DNA of 64,000 nucleotides from Bacteroides caccae (GCF_002222615.2 NZ_CP022412.2:3410001-3474000); one strand, 5' to 3'; positions 1-9,234 are shown, numbered from the stretch's first letter. Translations and numbers: made by a program. The notes: generated by a model not told the origin, from the letters alone.

Positions 1-547
1 AAAAGTCTTCCGGAATCTGGAAGAAATAAGTTTTGGATAATCCTATCAATGACCAGTGGCAAAGAAAAAGCACCAGAAACATATTCACTTTATGAGCAAA
101 CAGCAATAGTAGTCCGATTGTAAATACCACCACGGAACAGGGCATTACCGGAGAGGTCATTTCCGGGAAACTAAGTCCGCGGGCCAACGAAACCAGTGGG
201 TATATAAAAGGCATTGCCAACAAGATATACGATAAGATATCATACTTATGTGTACGTTCAAAAGTTGTATATCCCGTAATAGTATCCCAAATCCAGATAA
301 TAGCCATTACTCCCCAAAACATAGCCATTACTCCATTATAGCTGCGTTCCTCACAATAAATATAATAATAGATAACTGAAATCCATGAATACAGCCCTAT
401 CATGTAGAACTTCATTCCCATTTTCACACACGGACGTGGCCGGCAGATGAGCAATGCTGTCAGCACGATACCAATAAGAATAATAACTATCTGCAAAAGC
501 CAGGTGGCTGAATTATAATATGCGATTGTTCTCCAAAAAATCTCCAT
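1..547 (-). CDS. DUF6064-family membrane protein (3' end outside window)
   Basis: Reading from an ATG at 547 gives 182 open codons running off the window start, so the C-terminus is missing. The protein is very hydrophobic with about five or six membrane segments. It opens MEIFWRTIAYYNSATW and has an RPRPC motif after the first helix and an HWSLIGLSKTYFF stretch near the visible end. This layout matches my recollection of the DUF6064 family, whose function is unknown. It lies 13 bases after the ThrE-like gene pair on the same strand and is probably the last known gene of that operon. The family call is from memory of motifs; that it is a membrane protein is clear. Confidence 0.7.
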   Translation of the reverse strand, partial: MEIFWRTIAYYNSATWLLQIVIILIGIVLTALLICRPRPCVKMGMKFYMIGLYSWISVIYYYIYCEERSYNGVMAMFWGVMAIIWIWDTITGYTTFERTHKYDILSYILLAMPFIYPLVSLARGLSFPEMTSPVMPCSVVVFTIGLLLLFAHKVNMFLVLFLCHWSLIGLSKTYFFQIPEDF

Positions 548-560
548 AAAAGTAGTTTAA

Positions 561-1046
561 TTAATGTCTTGTTAAAGAAAAAGCCCGGTGTGGAAACAGG
601 AACATCGGGAATGTGGCTCCTACCGCCAACATGAATATTACAGTACTGGCTATCAAGCTATTGGAGAAAAACATACCCATGAATTTATCCAGTTGCTCCG
701 GGTCATTCATATTCTGTAAACACATAATCAGTGAAAATACCATATTATAGGCAAACTTGCCCGGAATCATCGGAAGCAATGCCGGAATATAGAGTACCGT
801 CATTGGGCAATAGACCCTTTTTCCCAGCCATAGACTACCAAAACCTATTACCAAACCGGCAAATAAAGAAGCGGTAGCAATATCTACCCCTAAATAAGTC
901 ATCAGGCAAAAACGACATGCGTGTCCTAATGCCGCTAAAATCGCAATCATTTTAAATGCGCGCAAAGGTGGGTCGGAAATAGCTCCGAAGCCTATACCCG
1001 CCACTGCTGCAAAAAATCCATCGGAAAGAATATCGAGTGCTACCAT
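561..1046 (-). CDS. ThrE_2-type small subunit of a split threonine/serine exporter
   Basis: A 161-residue protein with four to five hydrophobic segments, matching the short C-terminal half (ThrE_2/DUF3815) of ThrE-type exporters. Motifs seen include GFGAISDPP near residue 20, a CRFCLMTYLG segment, and YIPALLPMIPGKFAYN, which is typical of this half. In Bacteroidota and enterobacteria (YjjB with YjjP) the exporter is encoded as two proteins that together make one inner-membrane channel for small amino acids or dicarboxylates. The substrate cannot be read from sequence. The gene starts one base after the stop of its partner, which indicates translational coupling. Confidence 0.85.
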   Translation of the reverse strand: MVALDILSDGFFAAVAGIGFGAISDPPLRAFKMIAILAALGHACRFCLMTYLGVDIATASLFAGLVIGFGSLWLGKRVYCPMTVLYIPALLPMIPGKFAYNMVFSLIMCLQNMNDPEQLDKFMGMFFSNSLIASTVIFMLAVGATFPMFLFPHRAFSLTRH

Positions 1047-1047
1047 A

Positions 1048-1815
1048 TCAAATTAAGCTGTTTTTTACCATTAATAATGTAAAGGAAAGGCCGATCGCAA
1101 TGCTGACAATCAGCAAGGACGCCTCCGTCAAGCGGGCAAATCCGGTCAGGACATATCCTTCTACCACATCAATCACACCATTAATCAAAGGCACCCCCGG
1201 AACGAGATACAGTACGCTGGTTGCCAGTGCTATTTCGGAAGTCGTATCAAATATCAAAGCTGTGGATGCACATAGGGAAGCCACGAACGCCGAAACAATA
1301 AATGTTATATAATGATTGATTTTCTTTTTCTGCATCTGTTGTTTCAGGTAAAATCCTGTAATTGTGGCTGAGAAAACAATGCCCATAGAAATCAAATCCC
1401 CTCCGAACAGTTTACAGAAAGAAGCATTGGCAAATCCTACCAGCAATAATACAAAAAGAGGATGTATCATCGGAGCGGAAACTATTTTCCTGTATTTTTC
1501 CGTCAGTTCTTCCAACGAGAGGCGATTGTCCACGGCTTCCCAACTCAATGCACTTAATTCCGAGTTATGTTCAAAACTAATAGGATGTGCAGGAATGTCT
1601 ATAACCTCGTTGCAAGCCTCATTGGTTTGTTTGTCAATAATCGTAAGAATGATGTTTTTATGAAATACTCCTAATTTTACGTCTAGCCCGAAAGCCTCAC
1701 CGATACGTTTGGAATTACGGACAACCCGCGAAGTATGTACTCCGGCTCCCATTAGGTGGGCAGAATATTCGGCAATGAATTTTCCTTTTGATAATAAAGA
1801 TTCGCTTGTCTTCAT
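1048..1815 (-). CDS. ThrE-type large subunit of a split threonine/serine exporter (DUF1212)
   Basis: Starting at MKTSESLLSKG (ATG at 1815) gives 255 residues; the frame is open 12 codons further, but the upstream residues look non-coding. The N-terminal cytoplasmic part carries the family signature (AEYSAHLMGAGVHTSRVVRN near residue 17), followed by five or so membrane helices, including LYLVPGVPLINGVIDVVEGY. This is the YjjP/ThrE N-terminal domain; with the ThrE_2 protein it would export small organic molecules across the inner membrane. It is first in a three-gene minus-strand operon. The pairing is certain; the transported compound is not. Confidence 0.88.
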   Translation of the reverse strand: MKTSESLLSKGKFIAEYSAHLMGAGVHTSRVVRNSKRIGEAFGLDVKLGVFHKNIILTIIDKQTNEACNEVIDIPAHPISFEHNSELSALSWEAVDNRLSLEELTEKYRKIVSAPMIHPLFVLLLVGFANASFCKLFGGDLISMGIVFSATITGFYLKQQMQKKKINHYITFIVSAFVASLCASTALIFDTTSEIALATSVLYLVPGVPLINGVIDVVEGYVLTGFARLTEASLLIVSIAIGLSFTLLMVKNSLI

Positions 1816-1920
1816 GCATGTGGTATTTTTAAATCGGCTGCAAAAGTACAAAAAAGAGTCATAGCAGAAGCCTTATTCTTGAATATTTTCTCATTAAATA
1901 TCCGAAAACAAAAACACAGC

Positions 1921-1955
1921 CTTTCACAGAGCTAAAAAATAAGCTACTGTGAAAG
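1921..1955 (-). terminator. Hairpin after the 1974-2211 relic
   Basis: A perfect 9-bp stem (CTTTCACAG / CTGTGAAAG) encloses a 17-base loop that itself contains AGCT twice. On the minus strand it is followed by GCTGTGTTTTTG, a T-rich tract. It lies just after the decayed gene on that strand, so it is probably that gene's old terminator. Confidence 0.5.
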
Positions 1956-1973
1956 ACTGTATCAATCCTTTGA

Positions 1974-2211
1974 TTAGCAATAAAATAAATCGTCTTCCTT
2001 AGATGGAATAACGGGAAGCAACACGCCTGCCTCTTTTAATTCATTAATCTTCTGTTTCACTTCCGGTGAAAGTTCCACCGGATCGGGATTCATCGGACGG
2101 ATTCAAGAATTGTTCGCGAAGCGAATGTGTTTGTTGAGTACCGGAAGGACATATAACAGTCCATACCAATAAAGAAAATACAAATATTCGATGTTTCAGT
2201 CGGCTTTCCAT
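1974..2211 (-). pseudogene. Relic of a secreted GH106-like glycoside hydrolase
   Basis: The ATG at 2211 opens a signal-peptide-like run (MESRLKHRIFVFSLLVW) followed by SLREQFLNPSDESR, which resembles the mature start of GH106-type rhamnosidase-like enzymes. That frame then breaks. A second frame, ending at the TAA at 1974, carries LSPEVKQKINELKEAGVL, which resembles an internal segment of the same enzymes. The simplest reading is an internal deletion that left the 5' end and a short inner piece of a gene of perhaps 1,000 codons. The family assignment rests on recalled motifs and is tentative; that it is broken is clear. The rest of the 1852-2299 gap shows nothing else I can support. Confidence 0.5.
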
Positions 2212-2299
2212 TCCAATCTATATTTTTACTAAAATAAAGACGGAAATCCGGCCGTTTTGTACTCACTATCCTCTACTTCTGAGTAAAATAAATAAAAAG

Positions 2300-3826
2300 T
2301 TATTTTATATTTTTAACCGCCTCCTCAATTCTAGATCGCAAATTCGGATTACTCGGACGTGCCGAACTACCAAAATCAATAATCTGTCCTTTTCTGTTTA
2401 TCAAGATATAATATGGCATATCATGCACATTCCATTGGTTACAAATCTTCTGATAATTTTCTTTTCCAAAAAAATCATTTGCATAAATACATTCAATTCC
2501 CCGGTTCCTCAATGAATACTTATCCAGGCACTCCTCCCACTCCTCTTTCGGTTCGCTGCCACATATAGAATATATGACCAAATCTTTTGTAGAATACTTA
2601 CTGCGTAACTGCTTCAACGGTTCCATCTCCGTTAAACAAGGAGGGCACCACTTAACCCAAAAATCAAAATAGATCACTTTTCCACGATCTTTCTCGAGCA
2701 TTTCATAAATAGGTTCCATAAATGACATAGACGTTTTTTGACTTGCATTTTCATGAAATACCCCATACAATAAATTATCGGAAACCGATTGAGGATTTTC
2801 CAAATATGACTTAGTCCGATTATATATTTGGGTAATCTGTGCACGTAAATGCGGCATCTTCACTATTGAATCAAACTGTGCGTGTCGTTTTGCTAAAGCA
2901 AGTGTATCATTAGCCGTCAAACAATTAGCCATCATCTTTGTATACAAATACTGATTCAATGTGTTCTCCCCAATTAGAGACATCATATCCTCTATCTTCG
3001 GATATTTCCTATTTTTCAAAGCCATTCCAAATAAAACATAGTTTTCTACACTTTCAGCAATATCAAATAAACGTGCTGATAGTATGCCTTTATGGTAAAG
3101 CCCGTTAATTTCAGGCAACAACGCATGATAGCGCTCCAACTCCTTACCAGTTTCATCTTGGATGTGAGAAGCATAAAGTAGCAAAGCATAATAATAATCC
3201 TGTTTCAATAGTTCTTCTGTGAGAAATTCAACTTCTTCTGACGGCTTATATTTTTGTATATACTCTTGCCTACGTTCCAAACGAAGATTATACTCCCTTT
3301 TAAGTTCTGTTTCAAAATCATTATTATTCAAATTAGATCCTATACTATAATTCTGTATATAGTAATAAGCATTCTCAGTAAAAGCCAATATTTCTTGGTT
3401 TAATTTTTCAGCATCACCCGTTACTTTGGGATGAAACATATCTTTAAAATCAATCTCTACGTATACACTATCCCCCGGATGCACATACAAATGTTCGGCA
3501 TAATTACGAATAGAAATCTCCCTTATTTTTGCAAAAATAGGAAAACGGAAAGAGAATGATCCATCCTTTTGGATAGGTGCACAGTACTGATTCTCCATTT
3601 TTCTAAAAAAAGGAATAATAAGAGTCAAATCTTTTTCATTAGGATAAAAATCCCGGTTCAGCACCTTGCCTGTAACAATCACTTCTTCAGCGTATTCTTC
3701 AGGTAAAGAATAGCTTTCCTCCGCTTGTTCAGAAAGTTCAGGCTGAAAATTACTTTGTGTTTTTGAACGGCAACCAAATAACAGCAAAGAAGCTATTATC
3801 AGAAAAGAAAAAAGATGTTTCATCAT
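2300..3826 (-). CDS. TlpA-like thiol-disulfide oxidoreductase lipoprotein
   Basis: A 508-residue protein. The start MMKHLFSFLIIASLLLFGC is a lipoprotein signal with its cysteine at about residue 19, so the protein is likely periplasm-facing and lipid-anchored. The middle is an extended helical region found in Bacteroides TlpA relatives. The C-terminal 130 residues form a thioredoxin fold with WCPPC (cysteines 394 and 397) and a cis-proline context MPYY near residue 471. The expected role is thiol-disulfide exchange in the envelope; the partner is unknown. It stands alone between two degraded glycoside hydrolase genes, so it may be a survivor of a former polysaccharide-utilisation cluster. Confidence 0.88.
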   Translation of the reverse strand: MMKHLFSFLIIASLLLFGCRSKTQSNFQPELSEQAEESYSLPEEYAEEVIVTGKVLNRDFYPNEKDLTLIIPFFRKMENQYCAPIQKDGSFSFRFPIFAKIREISIRNYAEHLYVHPGDSVYVEIDFKDMFHPKVTGDAEKLNQEILAFTENAYYYIQNYSIGSNLNNNDFETELKREYNLRLERRQEYIQKYKPSEEVEFLTEELLKQDYYYALLLYASHIQDETGKELERYHALLPEINGLYHKGILSARLFDIAESVENYVLFGMALKNRKYPKIEDMMSLIGENTLNQYLYTKMMANCLTANDTLALAKRHAQFDSIVKMPHLRAQITQIYNRTKSYLENPQSVSDNLLYGVFHENASQKTSMSFMEPIYEMLEKDRGKVIYFDFWVKWCPPCLTEMEPLKQLRSKYSTKDLVIYSICGSEPKEEWEECLDKYSLRNRGIECIYANDFFGKENYQKICNQWNVHDMPYYILINRKGQIIDFGSSARPSNPNLRSRIEEAVKNIK

Positions 3827-3866
3827 GTGTGAGTAGTATTATAACGTTTCGGTAATCAGAATATAT

Positions 3867-3908
3867 AAAGCAGAACAAAGATAATGATTATTATCTTTGT
3901 TCTGCTTT
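3867..3908. terminator. 19-bp perfect palindromic hairpin
   Basis: A 19-bp perfect stem (AAAGCAGAACAAAGATAAT and its complement) with a GATT loop. It sits between the end of the GH2 relic and the start of the TlpA-like gene, both on the minus strand, so termination of the GH2 transcript is the likely old role. Each arm contains a TATCTTTG -7-like box on one strand, so a promoter role cannot be excluded, but no fitting -33 box was found. Confidence 0.6.
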
Positions 3909-3963
3909 ATTTGTATGACTTTTAAAATTAAATATCATGTCAGGTGTCAGCACCTTTTTTTAT

Positions 3964-4727
3964 TTATTCCATAAACCGGAAAACAATCCGCCCCGTTTGG
4001 GAACCATTCACCCACTTAGCTTGTGAAGAAGGACAGCACAAATCCGTTGAGTTTACCTTATTACGTACCGGTGGAATCACATTCAAAACAGAAATTCCAC
4101 TTTCGGGAAGTGTATAAAGCACTCGGTTTCGGCCGTCACAAGGCTGATATACTCCGATATACGCATCATAGCTACCTTCCTTTTCGTGATGTGGCCCTAC
4201 AATACCGTCAACGCCAAAGTTGCCTTGATTATCAATGAATCCGTCCATATCCACGCGTTTCACACCTTCATCTGCCAATACCCATAAGAAGCCGCCGATA
4301 CTGCCCTACCGGATTCCTTTCTTGATAAGTCGCATAATCCGCCTTGGGTTCCCCCCATTACTCGCGAAGGGTCTATCTTAAATGGATAACCGGCTGATAC
4401 ATAAATTGGAGTACCATATCCGTTGATTTCCCAATTAGCAGGAACCGGAAAATCAGTCCAGTCCTTATCATTAAAATTCGTTTGATAAAAATCAACGATT
4501 CTTTCGTCAGGTACAGGTGTCCATCTGAATTTCCACATTCCATCCAAGCATACCGAACAGTCTCCTTTCTGTGTGGAGAAAGGAATAAACGCAGCCCGTG
4601 CCGGTTTCCGATTGATTTGAAGTACATGGTGGTTTTCCCAATCATGTACTGTCTGTGCCTGCATCGGACAAACGACCAATGCCCCAAACAGTAAAGTATA
4701 TATTTTCATTCGTTCTTTTTTCTTCAT
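3964..4727 (-). pseudogene. Degraded GH2 beta-galactosidase
   Basis: The start at 4727 (or the Met at 4709) gives a signal peptide ending MQAQ, then the GH2 N-terminal jelly-roll signatures DWENHHVLQINRKPARAAF, LDGMWKFRW, DFPVPANWE and PSRVMG. At about 4350 the frame moves into GGFLWVLADEGVKRVDM, DGIVGPHHEKEGS, a segment near the end of the GH2 catalytic barrel. Most of the roughly 1,000-residue enzyme, including the catalytic glutamates, is deleted, and the frame is shifted at the join. The last 50 residues before 3964 do not match the family. The gene would have encoded a secreted beta-galactosidase of a polysaccharide-utilisation locus. Confidence 0.85.
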
Positions 4728-4961
4728 ATCAAGTAGACGGATGAGGAGTCTTTTTGTACTCTATAAAAGCACTGATTAAAATATGAATATCGAATCTTAA
4801 AAAGAGAATATCATATTAACACTCAATATATTGCAAATTAAAATAGCGATATAAACAAGCTCAAAAACATTCATTAAAGTAGTATTATCTTCAAAAGAAA
4901 TGAGTTTCTTTGTTATGGAATTATATTTATTACTTCATACTTTGCATTAAAACAACAACAC

Positions 4962-6464
4962 ATGGAAGTGAACGAACAAACACTCTACGATGATGAATTG
5001 CTGAATATTCTACCTGACGGAGTTATTATATTGGATATAAATGGAAAAATCATACAACTAAATCAGCAAGCTCTTACAGAACTTCATGTTCATTCATCTG
5101 TCAATACAATGATGCCCCTCCCTACAAGTCAGATATTCAAGCTATTGAATAATAAAGAAGATATTTTGTCAACTATCTTAGAGAAGATTAGTCAAGGTGA
5201 GAGGATATATACACTTCCAGAACATACCTATATACAGGAGCAAGTAGACCATACACAATTCCCTATAAGGGGAGAATTTGCTACAATCAGAAATAAAGGA
5301 AACTTAAAAACCATCTTGTTCTTTTTTCGTAATATTACAGTGGAACTCACACAAGAATATATTCTGAACACTGCTTTGCAAAGGACCAGAATATATCCTT
5401 GGTATTACGATATAAATCGAAGTGAGTTTACTTTAGATAATCGTTATTTTACCCATTTGGGTATTCCGGCTGGAGAAAACAACACCTTAACAATGGAAGA
5501 ATATGTAAGCATGATTCACCCGGACGATCGACAAACTATGGCTGATGCCTTTGTCGTACAACTCAGCGGCATTGAAACATTTGATAAAGCTGTTCCATTT
5601 CGATTGCGTCGTGGAGACGGTACATGGGAATGGTTTGAAGGACAATCCACGTATATCGCAAATATCTCCGGACATCCTTATCGGTTAGTGGGAATCTGTA
5701 TGAGTATTCAGGAATATAAAGATATAGAAAACACTCTGATTGAAGCTCGTAAAAAAGCAGAAGAAAGTGATCGGCTTAAAATGGCATTTTTGGCAAATAT
5801 GAGCCATGAAATCCGGACACCGTTAAATGCGATAGTAGGTTTCTCAGATGTCATTGCTTCCACTTATAATGAATTAAGCGATGAAGAACGGGCTGACTTT
5901 GTAAGGTTAATCAGTATCAACAGCGAGCATTTGGTACGATTGATTGATGATATACTTGACTTATCAAAAATAGAATCAAACACGATTAAATTCACTTATT
6001 CCTGTTGTTCCCTAAAATCCATGATGAAAGATATAGAGAAAGAACAAGCAGTAAAACAGTTGCCGGAAATTGAAATAAAAGCGTTACTACCGGATGATGA
6101 CATTTACATTAATACCGACGCGACACGCTTGAAACAGGTTATTTGCAATTTCATAAACAATGCCCGCAAATTTACAGAGAAAGGTTATATCCATTTCGGC
6201 TTCACATCACATTCAGAGAAAGACCAATTGGTTTACCTGTTTGTGGAAGATACGGGAGAAGGAATTCCGCAAGAATGCCAGAAAGAGATATTCGACCGTT
6301 TCTATAAGGTCAATACTTTCAAACAAGGTACGGGGCTAGGGCTTTCTATCTGCAAAACGATTGTAGAGCACCTACAAGGAAGTATTTCGGTTGAATCGGA
6401 AATCGGAAAAGGAAGCCGCTTTATTGTGACATTGCCGTTTAAAAGGCAATCGAAAGGAGTTTAA
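4962..6464 (+). CDS. Cytoplasmic PAS-domain sensor histidine kinase
   Basis: 500 residues with no signal peptide or membrane helix, so a soluble sensor. An N-terminal PAS domain (about 10-125) is followed by a second PAS/PAC unit (about 140-255, with HPDDR and GTWEWFEGQ). A short coiled coil leads to HisKA with MSHEIRTPLNA (phosphoacceptor His282). The ATPase domain shows NFINNARKFTEKG, DTGEGIP and GTGLGLSICK. It should autophosphorylate in response to a small molecule or redox signal. No response regulator is encoded beside it, so its partner is elsewhere. A near -7 box (TACTTTGC) lies just upstream of the ATG. It converges with the AraC gene, overlapping its stop by four bases. Confidence 0.93.
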   Translation: MEVNEQTLYDDELLNILPDGVIILDINGKIIQLNQQALTELHVHSSVNTMMPLPTSQIFKLLNNKEDILSTILEKISQGERIYTLPEHTYIQEQVDHTQFPIRGEFATIRNKGNLKTILFFFRNITVELTQEYILNTALQRTRIYPWYYDINRSEFTLDNRYFTHLGIPAGENNTLTMEEYVSMIHPDDRQTMADAFVVQLSGIETFDKAVPFRLRRGDGTWEWFEGQSTYIANISGHPYRLVGICMSIQEYKDIENTLIEARKKAEESDRLKMAFLANMSHEIRTPLNAIVGFSDVIASTYNELSDEERADFVRLISINSEHLVRLIDDILDLSKIESNTIKFTYSCCSLKSMMKDIEKEQAVKQLPEIEIKALLPDDDIYINTDATRLKQVICNFINNARKFTEKGYIHFGFTSHSEKDQLVYLFVEDTGEGIPQECQKEIFDRFYKVNTFKQGTGLGLSICKTIVEHLQGSISVESEIGKGSRFIVTLPFKRQSKGV

Positions 6465-7306
6465 TGCCCTCTGTACTCTTGTGGAGTAACTCCTGTATGC
6501 TGCTTAAAGAACTTGTTGAAGAAAGAAATATTATTAAATCCCAAAGATAAGGCAATATTCTTCACAGGCTCATTAGTCGATTTTAACCGGGATTTTGCGT
6601 CCATTAAGATAACGGAGGCAATCACTTCCAATGGGGTATTTCCAGCAACTTTTTTTATTGTCGAACAGAAATGTGGCAAACTAAGCCCCAGTTGATTGGC
6701 ATAAAAGGAAGTCCCATGATGAACTATATAATATTTCATGACCAATTTCAGAAACTCCTGATAAATCTCATACTTCCTTGATTGGGAAGATAGATACAGG
6801 TTATTTTGCATCTTGTAAATCTCAGTGGCTCCCTGAACGAACATAGTAAGGACAGCTTTTACTATCTCTTTATTTGCCTGTGTACGAGGTGAAGCATATG
6901 ACAGTATTGACGATTCATAAAACATCTTGTAGCTACAAGCTTGTAATGGAGACAACGTTATTATTGGGTTTTCCATAATTACAGGAAGAAGATGTTCTGT
7001 GGATTTCATTAAATTTATACCTTCTATAAATCCGGCTGAGAACCCAGCATAATAGATATGAATATCCGGTGAGAAATCAAGAATTTCCATAAAATAACCA
7101 GGCAGTAAGGTTATCAAATCGTTTTCACCAATATGATGAAGATTTCCATTGATTGTTGTTTGCATTACTCCCTTAACACAGAGGATGAAAAAACCGGACC
7201 TTACCCTACAAGGAAAGTTCTTGTACCTTTTTGATAAATCTATCTCATATCCTTCTCCAACAATATAATCAACTGGCAAATCAAAATTAGGTATATCACT
7301 CTCCAT
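6461..7306 (-). CDS. AraC-family transcriptional regulator
   Basis: 281 residues. The N-terminal 160 residues look like a cupin-type ligand domain (INGNLHHIGENDLITLLPG). The last 100 residues carry two helix-turn-helix units, ending in the AraC signature from VKNIALSLGFNNISFFNKFF to TGVTPQEYRG. This type usually activates sugar or stress genes. It is convergent with the PAS kinase and divergent from nothing intact: the next gene upstream is a degraded glycoside hydrolase, so its original target may be lost. Its inducer cannot be told from the sequence. Confidence 0.9.
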   Translation of the reverse strand: MESDIPNFDLPVDYIVGEGYEIDLSKRYKNFPCRVRSGFFILCVKGVMQTTINGNLHHIGENDLITLLPGYFMEILDFSPDIHIYYAGFSAGFIEGINLMKSTEHLLPVIMENPIITLSPLQACSYKMFYESSILSYASPRTQANKEIVKAVLTMFVQGATEIYKMQNNLYLSSQSRKYEIYQEFLKLVMKYYIVHHGTSFYANQLGLSLPHFCSTIKKVAGNTPLEVIASVILMDAKSRLKSTNEPVKNIALSLGFNNISFFNKFFKQHTGVTPQEYRGH

Positions 7307-7328
7307 TGTGTTATTTTGTTTTTGATTT

Positions 7329-7336
7329 CAAATATA
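7329..7336 (-). promoter_or_regulatory. -7 box upstream of the AraC gene
   Basis: TATATTTG on the minus strand, an exact TAnnTTTG match, lies 22 bases before the AraC start codon. No clear -33 TTG at the right distance was seen. Confidence 0.45.
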
Positions 7337-7472
7337 GAGATTATTTAAAACTCGGCTCTCAAATAATTAAAATCAGAGTATCGAATCTTAAAAAAATAAC
7401 ATCTATATTCTATTTATAAGAAAAGATTAGAATATGAGAAATGTGGCTTATATAACTGACTTTCAAAAAGCC

Positions 7473-8270
7473 CTATTGAATATCCAATGCGTCAAATGCC
7501 AAGCCTTCCATAGTATCAGCCGAAAGTAACACTTTATAATGTCCGGCATTAATAAATGTCCCCGTAGTGGTACTCATCATTTTCCACTTGTCCGGTGTCT
7601 CCGGAAATATCTGTATATCTTCTTTCAAGACTACCCTTTTCGCGTCAATAAACTTCATTAACACAGGGATTGGTTTTCCGCTTGTATTCATGTATTTGAA
7701 GCGAAGCGCATAGACCTGCACCAATCCGGTAGAAACATTCCATTCGATACTGTTCCCTTTACTAAAAAATACTCCCATTTGTTTACGATGTTCTTTCTTT
7801 TGAAATTTGCCTTTCATCACAGCTGTTTCTGCTTCATAAGCCACACTGACACGAGTATTTTTATCTTCGGAGAGCAGTTCTTTCGGGAGTTTCTCCATAA
7901 CTTTTTGCCGTCTTCTCCCAACTCCAATCAGTTGCCGGAAATACTGCCGGCTTCAAACCCGGATGGGTAGAAGCCTCTCTGGGGTATAAGGATATTCATA
8001 AACACCATATCCCGGCAGATAAGTCATTTTCTGCAAACCTACATAAGCACCGCGAAGTACCATTTCAGGTCCGTCCTTCAGTTCTTCCGGGAAGTTCAGT
8101 TTCCCTTCCGAATCGTTCAGACGGTCTATCAGTTCACGGCATCCGTAAATTACACCACTACCGTCCCTGCCGGAGACTTTAGTAAGATTTCCGGCAGTCG
8201 TAATATGAAAAGTTATATCTATATCTGCTCGCTGGTACCCCAATATTAAAAAGATAACAGAAGCAAACAA
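7473..8270 (-). pseudogene. Degraded secreted glycoside hydrolase with CBM-like tail
   Basis: The 5' piece (8270 to about 7953) begins in a signal-peptide-like hydrophobic run. It continues with a GH20-domain-2-like fold (GRDGSGVIYGCRELIDRL) and the motifs LRGAYVGLQKMTYLPG and YEYPYTPE, which in intact relatives open the catalytic barrel. The frame then jumps to FPATDWSWEKTAKSYGE and, after another shift, to a 141-residue beta-rich module (7898-7473) ending AFDALDIQ that looks like a C-terminal carbohydrate-binding domain. The whole catalytic barrel is missing. This is therefore an internal deletion plus at least one frameshift, keeping both ends of the gene. The exact GH family is uncertain. 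Confidence 0.75.
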
Positions 8271-8299
8271 AAAGTTCTGGTATATAAGACTAAAAAGCG

Positions 8300-8307
8300 T
8301 ATATTTG
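8300..8307 (+). promoter_or_regulatory. -7 box for the acetyltransferase gene
   Basis: TATATTTG, an exact TAnnTTTG match, ends 21 bases before the ATG at 8329. The -33 region is weak. Confidence 0.5.
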
Positions 8308-8328
8308 CGAATTACTATTTTTAGTTTT

Positions 8329-8862
8329 ATGCAAACTTATATCGAAACATCCCGATTGATCCTTCGCGATTGGAAAGAGGAAGACATTCCTCTTTTTGCC
8401 CTCATGAACGCCGACCCTCACGTCATGGAGTACTTTCTCCAACCATTAACTCCGGAAGAATCACTCAATTTTTATCATCGTATCCAAAAGGAATTTCAAA
8501 CCTGCGGCTTCGGTTTGTATGCCGTAGAACGCAAAGAAGACCATGCTTTTATGGGCTATACCGGGCTGCATCAGATAACATTCGATGTAGATTTTGCACC
8601 GGGTATAGAAATCGGCTGGCGGCTGGCACATGAGTATTGGGGACATGGCTATGCCCCTGAAGCAGCAACAGCTTGTCTGGAATATACTCGTAAACAACCG
8701 GACATTACAGAACTGTATTCATTTACTTCCCTGCCGAATCTCCGTTCGGAACGTGTAATGCAGAAGATAGGTATGACACGAATGAAAGAGTTCGACCATC
8801 CGCTTGTTCCTGCTGACCATCCATTATGCAAACACGTGTTATATCATATCAAAACAGGATGA
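8329..8862 (+). CDS. GNAT acetyltransferase, RimJ/RimL type
   Basis: 177 residues from MQTYIETSRLILRDW. The frame is open eight codons further upstream, but the family always starts close to the TSRLILR motif and the -7 box overlaps the upstream codons. Typical GNAT_3 landmarks are LRDWKEEDIPLF, EIGWRLAHEYWGHGYAPEA (the acetyl-CoA loop) and SFTSLPNLRSERVMQKIGM. Relatives acetylate N-terminal amines of ribosomal proteins or small molecules. The substrate is not predictable. It is a single gene flanked by a relic and an intergenic region. Confidence 0.9.
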   Translation: MQTYIETSRLILRDWKEEDIPLFALMNADPHVMEYFLQPLTPEESLNFYHRIQKEFQTCGFGLYAVERKEDHAFMGYTGLHQITFDVDFAPGIEIGWRLAHEYWGHGYAPEAATACLEYTRKQPDITELYSFTSLPNLRSERVMQKIGMTRMKEFDHPLVPADHPLCKHVLYHIKTG

Positions 8863-8996
8863 AAGCATTATCCGGAAGATTTGTATTCCTTTTAAAACGA
8901 TTAACACACCAACCGTGACGGGTGAAGGTGGATGAAGAAGACAATCCGGCAATTATATTGGTAAAACAAAAGAAATAAAGGTAAACATAGAAACTA

Positions 8997-9027
8997 TTGA
9001 CTTTGCTCTTTTTATTTTGTATATTTG
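8997..9027 (+). promoter_or_regulatory. Bacteroides-type promoter of the candidate small RNA
   Basis: -33 TTG at 8997-8999, a 20-base spacer, and an exact -7 box TATATTTG at 9020-9027. The next 120 bases hold no sizeable gene and end in a strong terminator. Confidence 0.6.
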
Positions 9028-9033
9028 TCCGAA

Positions 9034-9160
9034 AGAACCAACTGGAACAAGAATGAGATATACAAAAATAAAGACATAAAGATAGACTTTGAAGGCATAG
9101 ATATATGTCCGGAAGAATAGAAACGGGGCAAAATCTGTAGAGATTTTACCCCGTTTTGTT
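9034..9160 (+). ncRNA. Candidate small RNA (about 125 nt)
   Basis: The inferred transcript starts about seven bases after the -7 box and ends at the hairpin at 9121-9156. Inside there is only an 8-codon frame (MRYTKIKT) and a 27-codon open stretch with no good start, so a structured or regulatory RNA is more likely than a protein. The start and size are inferred from promoter and terminator positions only. A decayed gene fragment that happens to keep both signals is the main alternative. The remaining 8863-9465 interval holds an inverted repeat at 9202-9234 and nothing else I can name. Confidence 0.4.
9121..9160 (+). terminator. Strong intrinsic terminator
   Basis: A 16-bp stem with one mismatch (AAACGGGGCAAAATCT pairing with AGATTTTACCCCGTTT) and a GTAG loop, followed by TTGTTTAAT. 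This is the strongest hairpin in the 8.8-9.5 kb gap. Confidence 0.8.
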
Positions 9161-9201
9161 TAATATATTCAGTTTCATTTACTAAGTAACCCTGAATATC
9201 A

Positions 9202-9234
9202 TTTATTATAAACGTGAGACCCGTTTATAATAAA
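9202..9234. repeat. 13-bp perfect inverted repeat
   Basis: TTTATTATAAACG and its exact complement, with a seven-base centre TGAGACC. There is no T-tract on either side, so it could be an operator or a relic of a mobile element end rather than a terminator. Confidence 0.6.

Noticed and set aside
4023..4238. Plus-strand 71-codon frame
   Set aside because: It is antisense to the recognisable GH2 relic.
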